The notes: generated from the letters alone by a model not told the origin. A stretch of DNA of 64,000 nt from Hybos culiciformis (GCA_964007475.1 OZ023273.1:21873557-21937556); one strand, 5' to 3'; shown: positions 1 to 13,840, counted from the first letter of the stretch. Made by a program: numbers and translations.

Positions 1-327
1 GCTAAAGTAAAAAAAAACTGTTGTAACCAAAATGGCAAAAATAAGAATCAGATACAGTTAATGTTGAAATACTATTTATTATTTAACATAAAAATAATAA
101 TAACAAACAAATTAACATAAATTCTCTTATAAAAATTAAAACAGAAATTTTCATAAACGAAAGATTTTAGTAATTAATATTAAAATTATCGAATCTATTT
201 TTCAAAAATACATTTCTTATGTACTTCATATGATAATTATTTAACATAAAAATAATAAAAATCGAAAAAGAAAAGTAATTCCCACACTTTCTTAGTTCTT
301 GAATATTTATAAATTTTCTGTACTTAC

Positions 328-3300
328 TTCGTCTTAAAGAAGAAATAATAAAACAAATATGCATAAACGCAAATTACTGTTGCAGTTGCACAGAAAGCTT
401 GTCCATTGCCATCGGTAATCTTCAGCATTTAAAAGGAAATATGTACATACAATTGTCACACAAACTGTTAACTGTTAACCATTAAAATACAAAATACTAA
501 TAACATAAAACCATAAACATAATAAATTTTGTAGGCCCAGAAGGATGTAAAAATGAAGTACCTGAAACGAAGTTAAAAATATATAAAAAAAATATATATT
601 ATCAATAATTGTTATTTCTAATTATTAGTAGATAGTAATGATAATGAAACTTAAAAACAATTGTTGTTCTTTCACAGGAAACTGTATTAATAATTTAAAA
701 ATCTGAGGATTCACAAAAACTCACCGAAATCCCCCTAACAAATTGTTATGTTTCTTTTCTTTATTTTTATGTACATACATAATTCTAAAACACAAATTTT
801 TTTTTTATATTCATACACAGTTATCGGCAGATCAGCTATTAAATAAATATTGATTGAGATTTTTTCGTATTAGATTCTCGAACACTGAAGATAAATTTTT
901 CGAAAAAGCTGAAATTTCATATTTAGTACCTAATAAAATAATAATACTATTCAGCAATGTAGACATATTAATTTTTTTGGATATTAAACTATCTTTGCAT
1001 AATGTAAATAATTTATTAAAATTGTTTTAATTAAGTTTTGATCAAGAAAAAAAAATTAATTAAAAATAAATAATAATTAAGGTCCAAATTATATAACTAG
1101 GAATTTGTTTCTAAGTGTCATTATCTTAACTATTTCGTCAATTCGTATATTCTTATTCAAGGAAGTATTTTAATCACCAGAACTATTCTTTTCTTTACAC
1201 TTCTTTGATTTTCTATACCAAAAACAGATTCTAGTATTAAGCTGTTAAGGGTTTGTAAGCAAAATTATTTGCAAATCTTACATTTCAATGAAAATTGACC
1301 CAAACGATAAAACATCCCCTAATAATATAATAATACCTGGTTCCATAAACCATTTCTTCTCAGGAATTGGACGGGACACTGCGTTAACTCGACATGGATA
1401 ATCTGGTTGACCATCTAAGTTTCGGCCAACAACTGTACCAACTAATGTTATTGGTAAAATTATAAATATGCAAATACATGTTACTGCTACCATTGTTCCG
1501 AATGGTATTGCTCTTGATGCATGATAATAGATGGCAATAAAATTTATAAAAAAAAGCTGTACCACAAACAAAAAAAGGCACCATAAATGCGGACACCAAC
1601 ATTTGTCGTATCCAAATTCTGCCACCAAGTCGAGAATATAAAGATCCTCCGAAATATCCATTTATTGGTGATGTTGCAGCATAAACAAAAATCGCAGTTG
1701 ATAGCATTGAACCTCGTCTAAAAGGGAAAAAAAATATGAAGACAAAAAGAAATAAATTATATTTTCCAGCACTTAAATATTTATAATTCAAGAAGCTGAA
1801 GGACTTACTCGGTATATAATTCTCCAATGATTGCAAAAATTATAACAGAAAATTCAACGGATGTAAGCTGGTAACCGGCACCAATTAAAGCCGAGAACAA
1901 TAGTGTATGAGATGGCGATCTAAAAACATCACCATGCACTTGCTTCCAACCGTATTCATCGCCTAAGTCTCGCTCCTAAATATATTTAAAAAAACATTAT
2001 TTTCTAAACCGCAAAATTAAATAAATTTTTAAATTATTCGTAGATTTTAATCTTTAGTAAGATAGTAAGATTAATCACAATATTAATAAAAAAAACCTAC
2101 CATATCATCCATTTCTTCATCTTTACTGTATCTGGCGTAGTCTTTTCTCAAAGTTCTCATTAATATCATCGAAACTAAACCAACTAGAAATATTACCATC
2201 ATGAAACTGTTGAATATACTAAACCAATGAATCTAAAACAAAAAATATTTACAAAGGTTTTCATTCAAAAATGTTTCAAAATGTTCATAATTTACAAAGC
2301 ACTCAAGAATGCCTGAATAACGCCTCAAAAATTAACTAGTATTCATTTACAAAGTTGACGATGATAATAGTTATTACAACTAAATTAACTAAATAAACTT
2401 AATTAATTATGAGGAGTTTCGGAAGAATTATCAAATAAGTTGTTAAAAATCGAGAAATATTAATTTTTCTGGCGCTTCTATATAAAATATTTAACAACCA
2501 CAATAGAAATAAAAATTTAACAGAGAAAAACAATAATAATACAAGGTTGTCTCTGTTAAGGTTTTTTTAAATAGCTAAAACCTTTTATTTTATTCTGATC
2601 GTTTCCATAAGTATGCGTTAAACTTATTACTTACCCTGTGTTGGAAAAAATTTGGATCAAAATATTTATCAAAACGATCTTCAAATTTGATATTGCTAGG
2701 TTTAAAATTAACTTCATAAGAAAATTTTATTTTAGCAGTTCTTTTTTCTCTGTATTCAAGTTTACATCAACAATTTGTTTACCATTATATCCAATATCAA
2801 ATCTTTTGTGCGTATAAATATAAAATTTATTTTCTTTAAGATCTTTTTCACCAACTTTTCCCCAAATTGGTAAACCATCAATATACATTTGATACCTGAA
2901 AAAAAAAATTAAAAAAATTTAAACCTGAATTATTATTTTCTTTCACAAATTTACCAATTATCATTTTTAACAGCATATGTAAAGGCTTTTGCTTTCTCCT
3001 CAGTAAGTTCCACCATACATATAACACTTGTTGGAACATCAACTAAAAAAATATATTTGTTATATATATAGGAATAACAGAACTAAGTTCTTTTAGTTGA
3101 TCATTGGCTTTTTGTTTTTATTAAATTCCGAATTCAATGATTTGATTATCACACCTTTAAATTCCATTTCATAGCCACTAAATTCTAATTCAACACCCTG
3201 AAGTGCCTCACTAAGGGTTTCATGATAATGACTGATTGACGGCTTATTACCAACACAAAATGGTAATGAAAAATATGCATAAGTCTCTTGCCGATTAGCA

Positions 3301-3340
3301 TATGGACCAACTGTATTCATCCACAGAACAACTTCCATAG
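328..3340 (-). pseudogene. TM9SF3: TM9SF3 (transmembrane 9 superfamily member 3) fragment, seven exons with introns, frameshifted
   Basis: TM9SF3 is a nine-helix nonaspanin of the endomembrane system. Reading the minus strand, exons lie at 3340-3155, 3042-2955, 2895-2635, 2232-2101, 1975-1809, 1717-1282 and 561-328. All have GT donors and AG acceptors, and phases match across every junction. Recognisable segments include [106 protein letters not shown] and [15 protein letters not shown]. The signal peptide, first exon(s) and the last exon are missing. Frame is broken by a net -1 shift near an A6 run in exon 3, one extra base in a T8 run in exon 6 (about 1548-1555), and two shifts in exon 7, one next to a repeated TTAACAG. 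The retained introns show it was copied as genomic DNA, not from mRNA. It lies between the arms of the TIR element. Homopolymer sequencing error could explain some shifts, but not the absence of both gene ends. Confidence 0.9.
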
Positions 3341-3676
3341 GTCAAGTACCTAATCGATTTGAACCTATAATACCTACAAAGAAAAAAATTATAAAATTTG
3401 AATTAAAATTTTTTTTTTTTAGGTAATATAGGTAATCGTATAGTTCAATCTAAAATATAATTCCTTTTATTTGAATAAACAATTTTCTAAAATAGATTAG
3501 GTACCTAGGACATAGGTAGGTCCCTACCTATTCAAACAAAAACAACAATAATTGCAACTTCATAAAACCGCAAACACCGCCGGCCCCCACCCCCCCCTCT
3601 TGTTTTGTGACACCCCCTATACTCTCTACAAAAAAATTGGGCAAATCGAGCAAAAACAAAAAAATTTCCCATACAA

Positions 3677-4565
3677 AAGGTATGAAAACTTTGGTGGGGC
3701 CTATCTCCGAGACGGGGTCTTTGCCCCAAGAACTGATTTCAGTCTTGGGAGTTTGGGCACCGCCTCTACCTCCCCTCCAAGTTTCAGCCCATTCTGAGGG
3801 GTTCAAGGAAACTGTAGTTACCCACGCCGACCTCCCCAAACAACGAATTCCCGGAAATTCTTCAAAAGACGGCTCTTACTGTTTATCTAAAAAAAAATTA
3901 AATAAAATATAAATAAAAAAAAATAAACTTACCTTTTTTGTTATTTTTTATTTATTTTCTTAATTTTTTTTTATTTATTTTATTCAATTTAAACTCTTTC
4001 AGTAGAAAATTATATGAAACTAAATGTCAATAATAGCAAACAATAACAAATAATTATGGCGGTGTTACCATGTCTATATACTGGCGCTTATGTACGCCTA
4101 GCAATTTTCTTTGAATTACCAACATATAATAAAGCAATTTATAGTAGTTATTTGTACACAAATAACTGACGCTGTGTCAGCTTTACGTAAACTGACATTT
4201 ATGTACAACCAGTAACTGTTTGAAGAGAAAGATTACCGTAATAAGTCGCCTACACTCAAAAATAAGATAGACTGCGAGGTCAAATATTTGTTTCGACTTA
4301 GAACATAGTTCAATATCCGACACAAAAGTCGGTAATTTAAATTGGTCTTTTCAGCTGACCTTAAAACTGGCGGCCGGGACAAACTCCTGTTTATTGGTGT
4401 TCAGGTTAGTTTCAAAACTAACAAACAAGTCGGAGGCATATTTTAAGCCGGTGTGCCAAAAATATGTTAACTATGAGTGAACTTGTAGGCCGGTTCAGTA
4501 ATCGACGCCCATGCCAGTACAAATACTTGACATTTCTTTGCGAACTGGCGCGATGGTATATTGGG
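3677..4565. repeat. Right arm of the gene-capturing element, copy 1
   Basis: About 890 bases match 43167-44066 with few differences. The inner ~240 bases are notably richer in G and C than the surroundings and contain a short frame (3679-3912, plus) open in both copies. The differences between copies are partly amino-acid changing, so I do not call it a gene. The outer part holds a paired subterminal motif, AGTTATTTGT at 4146-4155 and its reverse complement at 4158-4167, then GC-richer terminal sequence ending TGGTATATTGGG. A C-rich stretch at 3580-3600 just inside the arm occurs only in this copy. Confidence 0.85.
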
Positions 4566-7042
4566 TTAATCAAAGAATGTATTATTTCGAACTTCTGAAG
4601 TTTTTGTATTTTAATGGAACAAATCGTACATTAGTTGCCACACAACAAAAAAACATTTCATATAAAATCGATTGTTGTTGCAAATTTTAACCTTCATGAC
4701 TTTTCAAGATAAGATTTTTTAGAAATTAAAATTATTTTTCATTTCAATATTTGAGATTCATTTGAATTTAATATAGATATATGGTACTACATATAGATAT
4801 ACATACAACAAGTATGCAGTGTTTACATATTATTTCAAATTATTATATTTTTATTTTTCATATTTTCATTTTAAGTAATTGTGTGTTACAAATTAAGGAC
4901 ATTAAGCAGGTGGTTTTATAATTAATTACTAAATTATTTTGTGTACACAAATTTATTTATTAGGTGGTCTGTGGTAATTATATTAACAACATAAATTTTA
5001 TATTAACAGTTGACTAAAATTGTTATCTTTCATTAAATGCAAAATCATATAATTGATAAAAAAATTTGTTTCAATTATTGACATCTGCTGTAATTAAAGC
5101 TAATATAAATGGATTTCTTCAAAAATTTTAGCTATCGTTTAATTGCTAGGCCATGAGATAAACTAATGAATATGTTAATTCATGTTGTTTCGAAATGATT
5201 AGAAACACCATTTTTATTAAGTCTACGATGCAGATCTCCAAACAAATGAAAACTTAGTGAAGCTATTGAGGAATATTTCATTGAAAAATGCATTCAAATA
5301 ATTTAAAATTTCATAGCTTGTGAATTTAGATTCTATATATCCTTAGTGAAAATGCTTTTGTTCCTTGTAATAATTATACCCTGCTAATAATTATTATTTT
5401 TTTTTAATACTATTTTCCTCACGGATAATTTAATTAAATTTTTCTCAATTCAGCAGACAAAGAATAAATCATAAATAGATTTTAAGGTAAATTTAATTAA
5501 AAAGTCTGTTCAGACGTATAATTGATATTAATGACTCTTCAGTAAATTGAGTTTATTTCCATTTATATTGGTTATTGCAAATTGTAATCAAAACCCTTTT
5601 TGTTTTACTTTATGAAAAATATAGTTATAGTTATAATAAAAATAGGAAAATGAAAATTCTAGAGTTCTTTTATGACTTAATTTTCAATAACTCGTCTCGC
5701 TTTAAGAATCAAACACCACAGAAACAGAAAAATTATGGACGGCAAAAATCAATGATTTTATCTCATCTGAGAATAATTTAAAAGTGAAACTTCGTAGTTA
5801 TAGTAGTAATGTATAACTAGTTTAAATTATAAAATTGTAGATGTAGGCTAAATAAATAAATGTTATTATTATAATATTTGCTTAATAAAAAAATATATTT
5901 ATGAAAAGTTTGAATGTATAAAGCATTTTAATGTTAATACTGGCCTCGTTGTAGAAAATATGTTAAATCACAAACAATGTACGTATCCTCTTCTTACACA
6001 AGTTATATAAATTTAATTACAATTATTGTAATCTTGTTTAATACACATAAATCTGCCGAAATTATTTTTACTTCACATACATATATATTATACTTAGTTA
6101 ATATGCTCAATAAAAAAAGCCTAATCTTACAGTCGCCACATTGACCAGAGATTTGAAAATAAATTTAATGAAAAAAAATTATGAATTCTAATTTTGTGTA
6201 ATTCTGAAAATTATATCAATTTTGAAGGCAAATAATTGTTTTGCCGCTATGTAATAAAGATTTGAATATATTTCTAAAGGTTTTTATGTGTTTATATGCT
6301 TATGTATTTTTCTTGAATAAAAAAACACAGAAATTGAAATAGTTTAACATCAATAGAGAACATCTTTTAATTATAAAATTCATCGTCAAGTTCAAGTTTA
6401 AATTTTAATTTGGATTCTCAAACACAAAATACTACGCCAAGCAATATAATGTCTGAAAACTTTTTTTTCAGACTTTGATAATTTTCTAACTTTGTTATTA
6501 ATTCAAACACAAATTAATGAACTAAAACGTGATTTTTTTCACTTACAAATATTTTTCTTACCATTAATTTTAATTTTGACCTTTATGAAACAATTCAAAA
6601 TACTACAGTTTCAATTTAATATAATGTTAAACTGTATGGTATAAGATCATAAATAAATACAAATTATGCTACAATTTTTTTATTACAGCAATTTTAAGAA
6701 AATGTGTAGAATTTTTTTCCAGATTATTAAATTTTGTACAAATATCGTGTATACATAAATGTATCATTCTTAAATTTTTAGTATCTTTATTAACTTAAAT
6801 TAAGAACTTCATGAAAGTTGGCATTAACAAATTATTCATACAAATTTTTATATGATTTCTTTGTCAACTTTAAGGACTGGGAACTTCATTTGGGAAAATA
6901 AGTTTCAAAATTAAGTCTATCACGATAATATGCCCAAAAGGCAAAAAGTAAATAATTTTTTTCTGTAAATTATTGCCTTTCTAAAATTTACAACAATTTA
7001 AATCTTAAATAATACTATATGTATATGCACTTTTAAATTCTA
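4566..7042. other. AT-rich intergenic sequence, no gene seen
   Basis: Low-complexity AT-rich DNA with many A and T runs. Short open frames such as 5575-5781 have no recognisable motif and the composition expected by chance. Confidence 0.6.
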
Positions 7043-7046
7043 TTAA

Positions 7047-7786
7047 GGGCGGAAGTCCAATAAAATTTTCAAAAAATCGATTTTTTTTTTTCGATAATCT
7101 GAAAATATGATATATTGAGCGTGTACTGACGAAAGGGGGAAGAAAAATTTCGAATATTTGCTGAGTTATAGCTATTTGAATGGAGTAACTTAAACTAGTC
7201 ATTTGCCTGAACTAAAACTTTAAACGCGATTATCTCGAAACTGTATTTTTAAAAACTGCTCGTGTTGTAACTCAAAAACCGATTTGTTTGAATTTTGGAG
7301 AGGCCTTTCTCTACGTCTACATTACTACCGGAAGGATAAACCTAAAACTTTTGATATTTCGCGTTGATTAATTACTTTTTAGGGGATAAAAATGTCACAA
7401 AAATACCCCTAAATTCTAACTTTTTTTTCAAAGGCTTATTTTATAATGAATTTTATTATTATATTTTTTTTTTTAATTCTTTAGGTTTATCCTTTCCGTT
7501 AATATCTTATAAAAGAAAACACTTCAATTTTTTTGTTTCTGATCGATAGATTGAGAGTGATAAATGCAGCAGTTTGGAACCTCGCGTCGTAGGCAGCCGA
7601 CAAAAAATGATCCTGAGCCGCCATTTTGGAAAAAAAAAAAAAAATTTTTTTTTTTGTACTGTTAAAAGGTTAAATAAAATTGTGTTAAAATTTCAAAACA
7701 ATATAATTATTTTATCATCTTTAAAAATACGTTTAAAAAATGACCGATTTTGAGGCTTCTACATAGACTTCCCCCCTTAAACTATT
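7047..7786. mobile_element. Non-autonomous DNA transposon with TTAA target duplication (Kolobok- or piggyBac-like)
   Basis: TTAA at 7043-7046 precedes GGGCGGAAGTCC. The right end reads GACTTCCCCCC followed by TTAA at 7787-7790. The ends are imperfect inverted repeats (GGGCGGAAGTC and GGGGGGAAGTC). TTAA duplication is typical of the Kolobok and piggyBac superfamilies. The 740-bp interior has no transposase and no long open frame. It contains GC-richer fragments, including GCCGCCATTTTGG near 7618, followed by A and T runs. Confidence 0.75.
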
Positions 7787-7790
7787 GGTA

Positions 7791-10700
7791 CTGGAGATGA
7801 TCTATTGAGCGGAATTTTGTTTTGTTGTAAACAGATTTCACTCATAAAAAAGTCAACTATTTCTTAAGAATGTAAATCCTATTCTCGACTCAGATTATTA
7901 CAAATTTCAGTTTTAAATGCTCCATAATGTAGAAAATGTATTTAATAATAATTTTTATCTCCAACATTCAGTTCCATAATAAAATTTCTGCTCAAAAATT
8001 CTTTTTTTTTTTTCAAATCCACCAAAATCATCTTCCCAGACTTTTTGGTATTCACTAAAATAATTCTAAAAATTTATTAACGACATGATACATTTAACTA
8101 AAATGTTGAAATCAATCATAAAAGTATTGTGCAGAAATAAACACACAAAAAATCCACCATAAAATTTAGAGAGCGAATAAATATATTTAATTATAGGTGC
8201 AATACATACAATAATACCCTTAAATTCAAATCTGCTCTTTCCTCTAATGCCATTCAAATATTTAGGAAATGTTCTTTTATAAATTGGGCGTAGCTGGCAG
8301 ACATTATTTTGAAAATTACAAGTTTTAAATCAACTTTATGAGTATAGTTACAATTTATATAAATAATTTTTTTAAATAATTTTTAAATAATTTCCAATTT
8401 TTTACTGACAAAATAAGATTTATCAAAGATACATTAGGTTCTAAAAACATTTATATTGTATATGTAAAAAGAGTTTACATATTTATTGCTTCCATTTATA
8501 AAATTTCTTAGTTTGTAAATGTTTCATCATAATAGTAAAAAAGCATAACCGCATAATCCTAATAGCTTTTGGAACTTTATTCTTTTGTAAGACAAATTCT
8601 GTACATTTACCTATTCACCTTTGCCAAAAATTCAGTAAGTGTAACCGAAAAGATAATCGAAATAATATTTTTTTTTCTTTTCAAAAATTTTTTAAGAAAA
8701 TTGTGGTTGTCTATTTCTTTTGCAAAAAGATTGGAAACACTCCAAATTATATTTTCTTATAAATATTGTTTGTGTGACTTTCAACGTTTTTAATTTAAAT
8801 GCGTCAAAAAAAGATAAATCAATTTTTTTTTAACATATACATATTTAAATTAAGGTTTGAACTCACTAATTCGTGGTAAATGAAAGCAACACCATTTTAA
8901 AAATGTTTTATATTATCAAAAAAAGTGCAAAAAAAATAGTTTTCTGTGCTAAATTGGAAAATGAATTAATGTTCATTTGAAATCAGATTTAAGGCCACAT
9001 TAAAAAAATTCGCGATTATGGTTTTATTCATAATCTTAAACTTTAGATTAGTGTAAATCGAATTCGAATCCAAATAAAAAGCGAAAACGGAAATGAATAG
9101 TTTGGTGTTGCCATTTTGAAATATAATGTACCTTACAGTAATAAAATCCATTTTAGGTAAATTTTTCGGAAGATTTCAAAAATCATTAAAAGTGTGAGCT
9201 GGTATAAATAAAACACAGATAACTGTATTACAACACACAATCATTAACTGTCGTACTTTAAATAATCAGCAGAGTTTTATATATATAGGTTGTTATGATG
9301 CTGAGTAGTAAACATTGTTTACATTTTTTTTATTATTACTATAATTAAGTTTCAGGTACATGACTTTTTAGACATCAACAAATAGCTTTTTTATTCGTAT
9401 ACAGAAGAAAATAAGTTGAATTATTAAAATGGGTGGACGTATGATGTCAATCGAAAATATTATTGATTGACTAATAGTCTTGAAAACTCAATATATGATA
9501 AAATTCTACGATTTTGTCATTTTTAATTCTAGAATAAATGTTTATTTTATTATTATATATTATATTTTATATAAAATATATTATTTGTATTATTATTATT
9601 ATTATTATTTTTAATAAAATGATTGATTTTTCATCAAGTTTCAAATCTTTTGCAGTCTTTTTTTTAAATCAAATTATTTTATTTTTCTGATTATAATTTT
9701 AGATAAATGATAAAATGTTTAAAATAAAATTAATAGCCAAAAATATATGTTTTTTTTTATTTTTTAAATATTCCAAGTACCAAGTAAAATTTATTATCTA
9801 AAAAAATATTATTAATAAGAAAACAATGAATAGGGCCGGTACCAGCTTATATGCATATTAATCTTGGTTTTATATTAGTTGAATCAAACTTTTTTGTGAC
9901 AGATCATCTTTGATGAGAGTAGTCTTGAAAAAATCACCAATTGTATAACAAACTTAAAAAACATTATTTATATAATTTTTATTTCATTTTATTTTTTTTA
10001 CAATTTTATAATGGCTTAAAAAACAATTGGAAAAACTAACATTTATTGTAATTTTTTGTTGGATTGTTTTTATTCTTTACTGCCTATTTTATAGCTTAAC
10101 ACGACACAATGATTGATAGATATGCAGATTAATGCTGCGAAAAAATGTAACTAATGATGAACAAAAAAAAAAACCTGTTAAAAATAACAAAAAAAAAGGA
10201 CCTGGGATATTTTATGAAAAATATAATTATATTATATTTTCTTTAAAAATTTTGGTAATAAAATTATAAGACTTCAAAACCGCAAAAAAAAATATGTGAA
10301 TGAAATTTTTTTTTTGTTAATATCGTAACAAAAGTTAAGTTGCATAATAAAGCATAATTTTGATAGTATGCTTTTGCCTTCATTTTTATTTTTCCTTTTC
10401 TTTTTTCTACAATGTCATCGTTAAATATAATCTACCTTTAATTAATTTGGTACATATAATAACCAATTTGTTAAATTTATAAATGTTTAATAATTTATTC
10501 ATTTAAATTATGAATTAATAATGCAATTTAGTTTAACCACAAAATAGTTCTAATAATTTTAATGAAATACCACAATATTGGATAATTTAGTGGTATATAT
10601 CATCAGATTTATAATAATGTGTATTTCAGATTGTATTACATACAAAATATATATTTTGACTCGATATCGACCCTTGAAATATGGAATCCAAAAATATATA

Positions 10701-10929
10701 ATATATATTTGTTTTGCTCGAAATTAATCGAGTTTTAATTTTTTCTTAAAAACTTTTTGGAACATTATTAAAAATGGCGAAAAAATATTTTGGTAGTTAA
10801 CCTATAAATACTGAAACTTCACAAATTTTTTTTGCAAATTGAATACTAGGCGGTTATGTAATTGAACTGTAAATATTAAGTATATCGGTATATTATGAAT
10901 TTTATTTTCAAAAAATTTTAATTTTATAA
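7791..10929. other. AT-rich intergenic sequence, no gene seen
   Basis: No coding motif, RNA gene or paired element end recognised. It contains simple ATT/TTA tracts around 9540-9610 and many homopolymer runs. Open frames of 60-75 codons look like chance. Confidence 0.55.
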
Positions 10930-11300
10930 CAATTTTAAACAAAATCTAAAACCCTAGTTCGAGTCTTCGCTCTCTAACCAATTTTTTAAGCTCCTAAAAT
11001 CGACATCAATCTATACCTAAATACTTATTTAATCAGAATTCATCCAAACTTTCGTAAAATTTATAAAAATTTTATATGAAAATTATTTATACCTATTGAG
11101 AGCGTCTAGCTCCGAAATCTGAAATAATTTAGCTGAGCTGAAAGAGAACGATTGATCGAAATTGGCCAAGTTGTTTAAAAGTTATAAGCGTTTAAGTCAG
11201 CGTTAGACAGACGAACAGACGGACTGACAGAAAGTGAAAACACGTAGTCTGTTTTCTCATTTTTGATGGAAAACGGTCTCAAAATAGAATATCCATTTAA
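10930..11300. repeat. Dispersed interspersed repeat of unknown class
   Basis: This is GC-richer than its flanks and includes an AGACAGACGAACAGACGG tract (about 11206-11223) and the phrase GATGGAAAACGGTCTC (11267-11282). A diverged relative lies at about 56020-56145, sharing AAGTTATAAGC and GATGGAAAACGGTCT in the same order. Similar tail sequences occur in many arthropod dispersed repeats. Neither ends nor a coding region could be fixed. Confidence 0.5.
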
Positions 11301-13119
11301 AAGCTAATAACGAATAGTAATAAATTCTTGTAGGAAAAACAAATTTTCTTCAGCAATGTTTTTTATTATTTCTATCTGTTTACTTATTTATTTATTTTTT
11401 TTTTTTTCACCATTCGTTGAAAAACCTTTTTGTTATTTACAGAATACTTATTCCCAGTAATCCAAATTTATTTTTCATATAAATTTTTCTTATACTTTTT
11501 TAATACTATTTAAACCATAAAAAAAGTGTTGATTTGTGAAAAATTTTGCTTAAATGGTTTTCAATTTTTAATTTGAAAATATCTTTGGTATTTTATTCAA
11601 ATCAGTTGAAATAAACAATTTATTTTATTGTCCAGAACCTTTTTGGGAAATGCCTTGTATTCCAGTACACATCTTCCACATTGTGGAACAAACCTATAAT
11701 TTTTGAGGTAAATTTCACGAGAAGAATAAGAAAAATATTCTTATAAATCCTTAAGTTTTATACTTTCTCATTTAGAAAGTCCCGAAACAATTCAAAGCAA
11801 CATAATTTATACGAAAAAATCATGTTTTTGCCTACTATAAATATGAGTACTGACACTTTAAGCTGCCAAATTCAATATACAAAGTGTGATATTATTATCA
11901 TGCACTCTTTTCTCTTTATTAACAAACATTATTAAAGTACATTTATGTAGGAAAATGTACAATAAAATACCTACGTAAATTCAAAGATTATGTCAAATAA
12001 TGAAAATATGTATGTAGTATTTATTCCGGGATGTTTTAGAATAAAAAAGGATAAACGTATTCCGTTAAAAAATTTCTTACATATATATATTTATATATTG
12101 AAGCTTTAATGTATATTATCCCCATATTTTTCTATTTATTATACATAACATATCCTTTTTATCTTTAGAAAAAAATCGCAAATTCTTCATAATAAAAAAT
12201 AGAGAAAAAACATAAATAAAATGAAAATTGTATTTAAAGATTGAAGTTATATTCCAATTATTTTGTTCAATCTATTCGAAAATTTAATTTTATTACCTTC
12301 CGGAAGCAAAAATTTAAACAATAAATTTAATACTTATTGAATTATTGCAGAGAGAAAATATAGTATTTTAAATTTAGATAAATTGATTTCATTGAAAACT
12401 TTATTTTATTTATATTTATTATATATATTTTTGCATGTTTGTTTTTTTTTTGTTTTGTTCTCACGCTTTTATGAGTTTGAGAAGAAATTGTGTAACGTTA
12501 GATCAATAAATTGAGTGAGGGAAAATCAATACAGGAATATTTTAATTAGAAGAAAAACTTAATCAATAAAAACTAACTGCAATATTTCAAATTTTTTTCC
12601 AACTTCGGAATGGGTTGAGAAACAAAACTATTAAATATTTCTAAACTAAACTGATTGTACTGGGATAATTTTTTACCCTTTCGGCGATGCTTTTAAATTT
12701 TTGAGTCCAATAATTATATCACACTAGAGAAGTATAATCTTATGTATTTATTAATTTACTTTTTTTTCACATCAAAGTATTCTAGCTGTTTTCGTAATTA
12801 ATCCTGATGTTGCACGATACCATTTGAAATACGTTGAATTTAATATTAAACAATTTGGACATCTCTTGTGAAAGAATAATGTTTGCTCATTAATTATACT
12901 TAAAAATAAAAAAGTCTGTAATAAACCTTGAACTTTTTTATCATCTATTTTATGCAAAAAATAGACTTTTAATTAAAATTAGTTTTCCATGAAAATAAAT
13001 TTGACAGAAAAAATAATCAATCACTACAGATCTTTACAATTTTTGAGCTTTATATACTAATATATAAAAAGTGGATAGCCATGAGAGAATTTGGATTCTA
13101 ACCCAAACTAATAAATTTA
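11301..13119. other. AT-rich intergenic sequence, no gene seen
   Basis: A/T-dominated sequence with no recognised coding, RNA or element structure. The 61-codon minus frame at 12772-12957 has no familiar motif. Confidence 0.55.
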
Positions 13120-13345
13120 TCAGTTTAAGACAAGTAGATCATCCCGAAACAGGCGAAGTGAAACTTGAAAAAATCATTTACGCACTAAACTACTAGAACA
13201 TGCAAATGACATCGATATAATTGGTAGGAATGCACCGGCCGTCAAGAACGTAAGGCAATCAATAAGGACAAGTACAAGTAGCTGAATATCGCTTCGAAGT
13301 GGTAGAACAATTTATGTATTGGTGCGCGTGCGGATGAAACGTTTG
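13120..13345 (+). pseudogene. Non-LTR retrotransposon reverse transcriptase relic (palm motif)
   Basis: Plus-strand translation gives HANDIDIIGR followed by AVKNV near 13199-13250. This matches the F/YADDIDIIGR palm motif of RTE-like reverse transcriptases, with the first catalytic Asp changed to Asn. A second frame further on gives YRFEVVEQFMYW (about 13288-13323), matching the family's Y.FE.V..F.YLG segment. Stops and frameshifts break the reading. Flanking sequence is too degraded to place the element's ends. It is dead and short. The hAT element begins about 95 bp downstream. Confidence 0.65.
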
Positions 13346-13438
13346 ATAAAACGTTTGTAAGAAGTATTTACTTACAAATTATTGTCCGGCGGAAGAGCCC
13401 TCCACCGTAATTACTTATTATATTTTCTGTCTTAAGAA

Positions 13439-13840
13439 CAGTGGTGGCTCTACCATATAGGCGAACTAGGCGATCGCTTAGGGCGCCAAGCAAATTTGGG
13501 GCGCCAAAGTCCGTTTTGCTAAATCCATATAATTTTTTTAAATATTTAAAATTATTTTCTTTAATTTTAAAATTTATTTTGTTAAAATCAACAGTATTAG
13601 AAAATTGACAATAGTCGGCAATACACAATATCTATAGTAGTCAGCACTCTACTCGTCCAAAAATATATATTTTTTTAAATTTAGGTTCACGTTATAAAAT
13701 ATAATGCATGTTTAATATAAACAAAATTTAACGTAAGATTTGTTTTTGTGATACACGATTAGGGTGAAGAGGAAGGGGGCGATATGTATTAAATCTGCCT
13801 AGGGCGCGAGGGTTGAAAATTTATTTTTCAGCCACCACTG
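13439..13840. mobile_element. Non-autonomous hAT transposon with perfect 8-bp target duplication
   Basis: CTTAAGAA occurs at 13431-13438 and again at 13841-13848, directly bounding the element. The ends are the inverted repeat CAGTGGTGGCT, which fits the hAT terminal consensus starting CAG.G. The left subterminal part is unusually GC-rich, with two GGCGCC motifs (13481-13504), and a related GGGCGCG lies near the right end (13802). At 402 bp it has no room for a transposase. The minus-strand open frame across the left end is a shadow. Confidence 0.92.

Larger units (their letters stand above)
1..4565. mobile_element. Gene-capturing TIR element, copy 1 (left end outside window)
   Basis: The first ~260 bases match 39363-39630 of the second copy, and 3677-4565 matches 43167-44066 almost base for base. 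The shared sequence stops abruptly at TGGTATATTGGG (4554-4565), after which the copies diverge. The reverse complement of that end equals the left terminus of copy 2 (CCCAATATACCA), so this is a terminal inverted repeat. A short internal block (3363-3480) also matches copy 2 (40060-40156). Between the arms lies genomic TM9SF3 sequence not found in copy 2. The left terminus lies before base 1. No transposase is visible, so the element is non-autonomous. The right flank begins TTAA, but copy 2 is not flanked by TTAA, so I do not read this as a target site. Confidence 0.85.

Noticed and set aside
328..3340. TM9SF3 as an intact working gene
   Set aside because: Several frame breaks, no first or last exon, and its position between transposon arms all argue against it, although homopolymer errors could explain some of the shifts.
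3528..3912. Overlapping frames on both strands in the GC-rich block of the element arm
   Set aside because: The frame open in both copies shows mixed silent and replacement differences and overlaps frames on the other strand. It is more simply a GC-rich repeat than a gene.
4566..4569. TTAA after copy 1 as a piggyBac-type target site
   Set aside because: Complete copy 2 has GTC on both sides and no TTAA, so the TTAA is probably coincidental.
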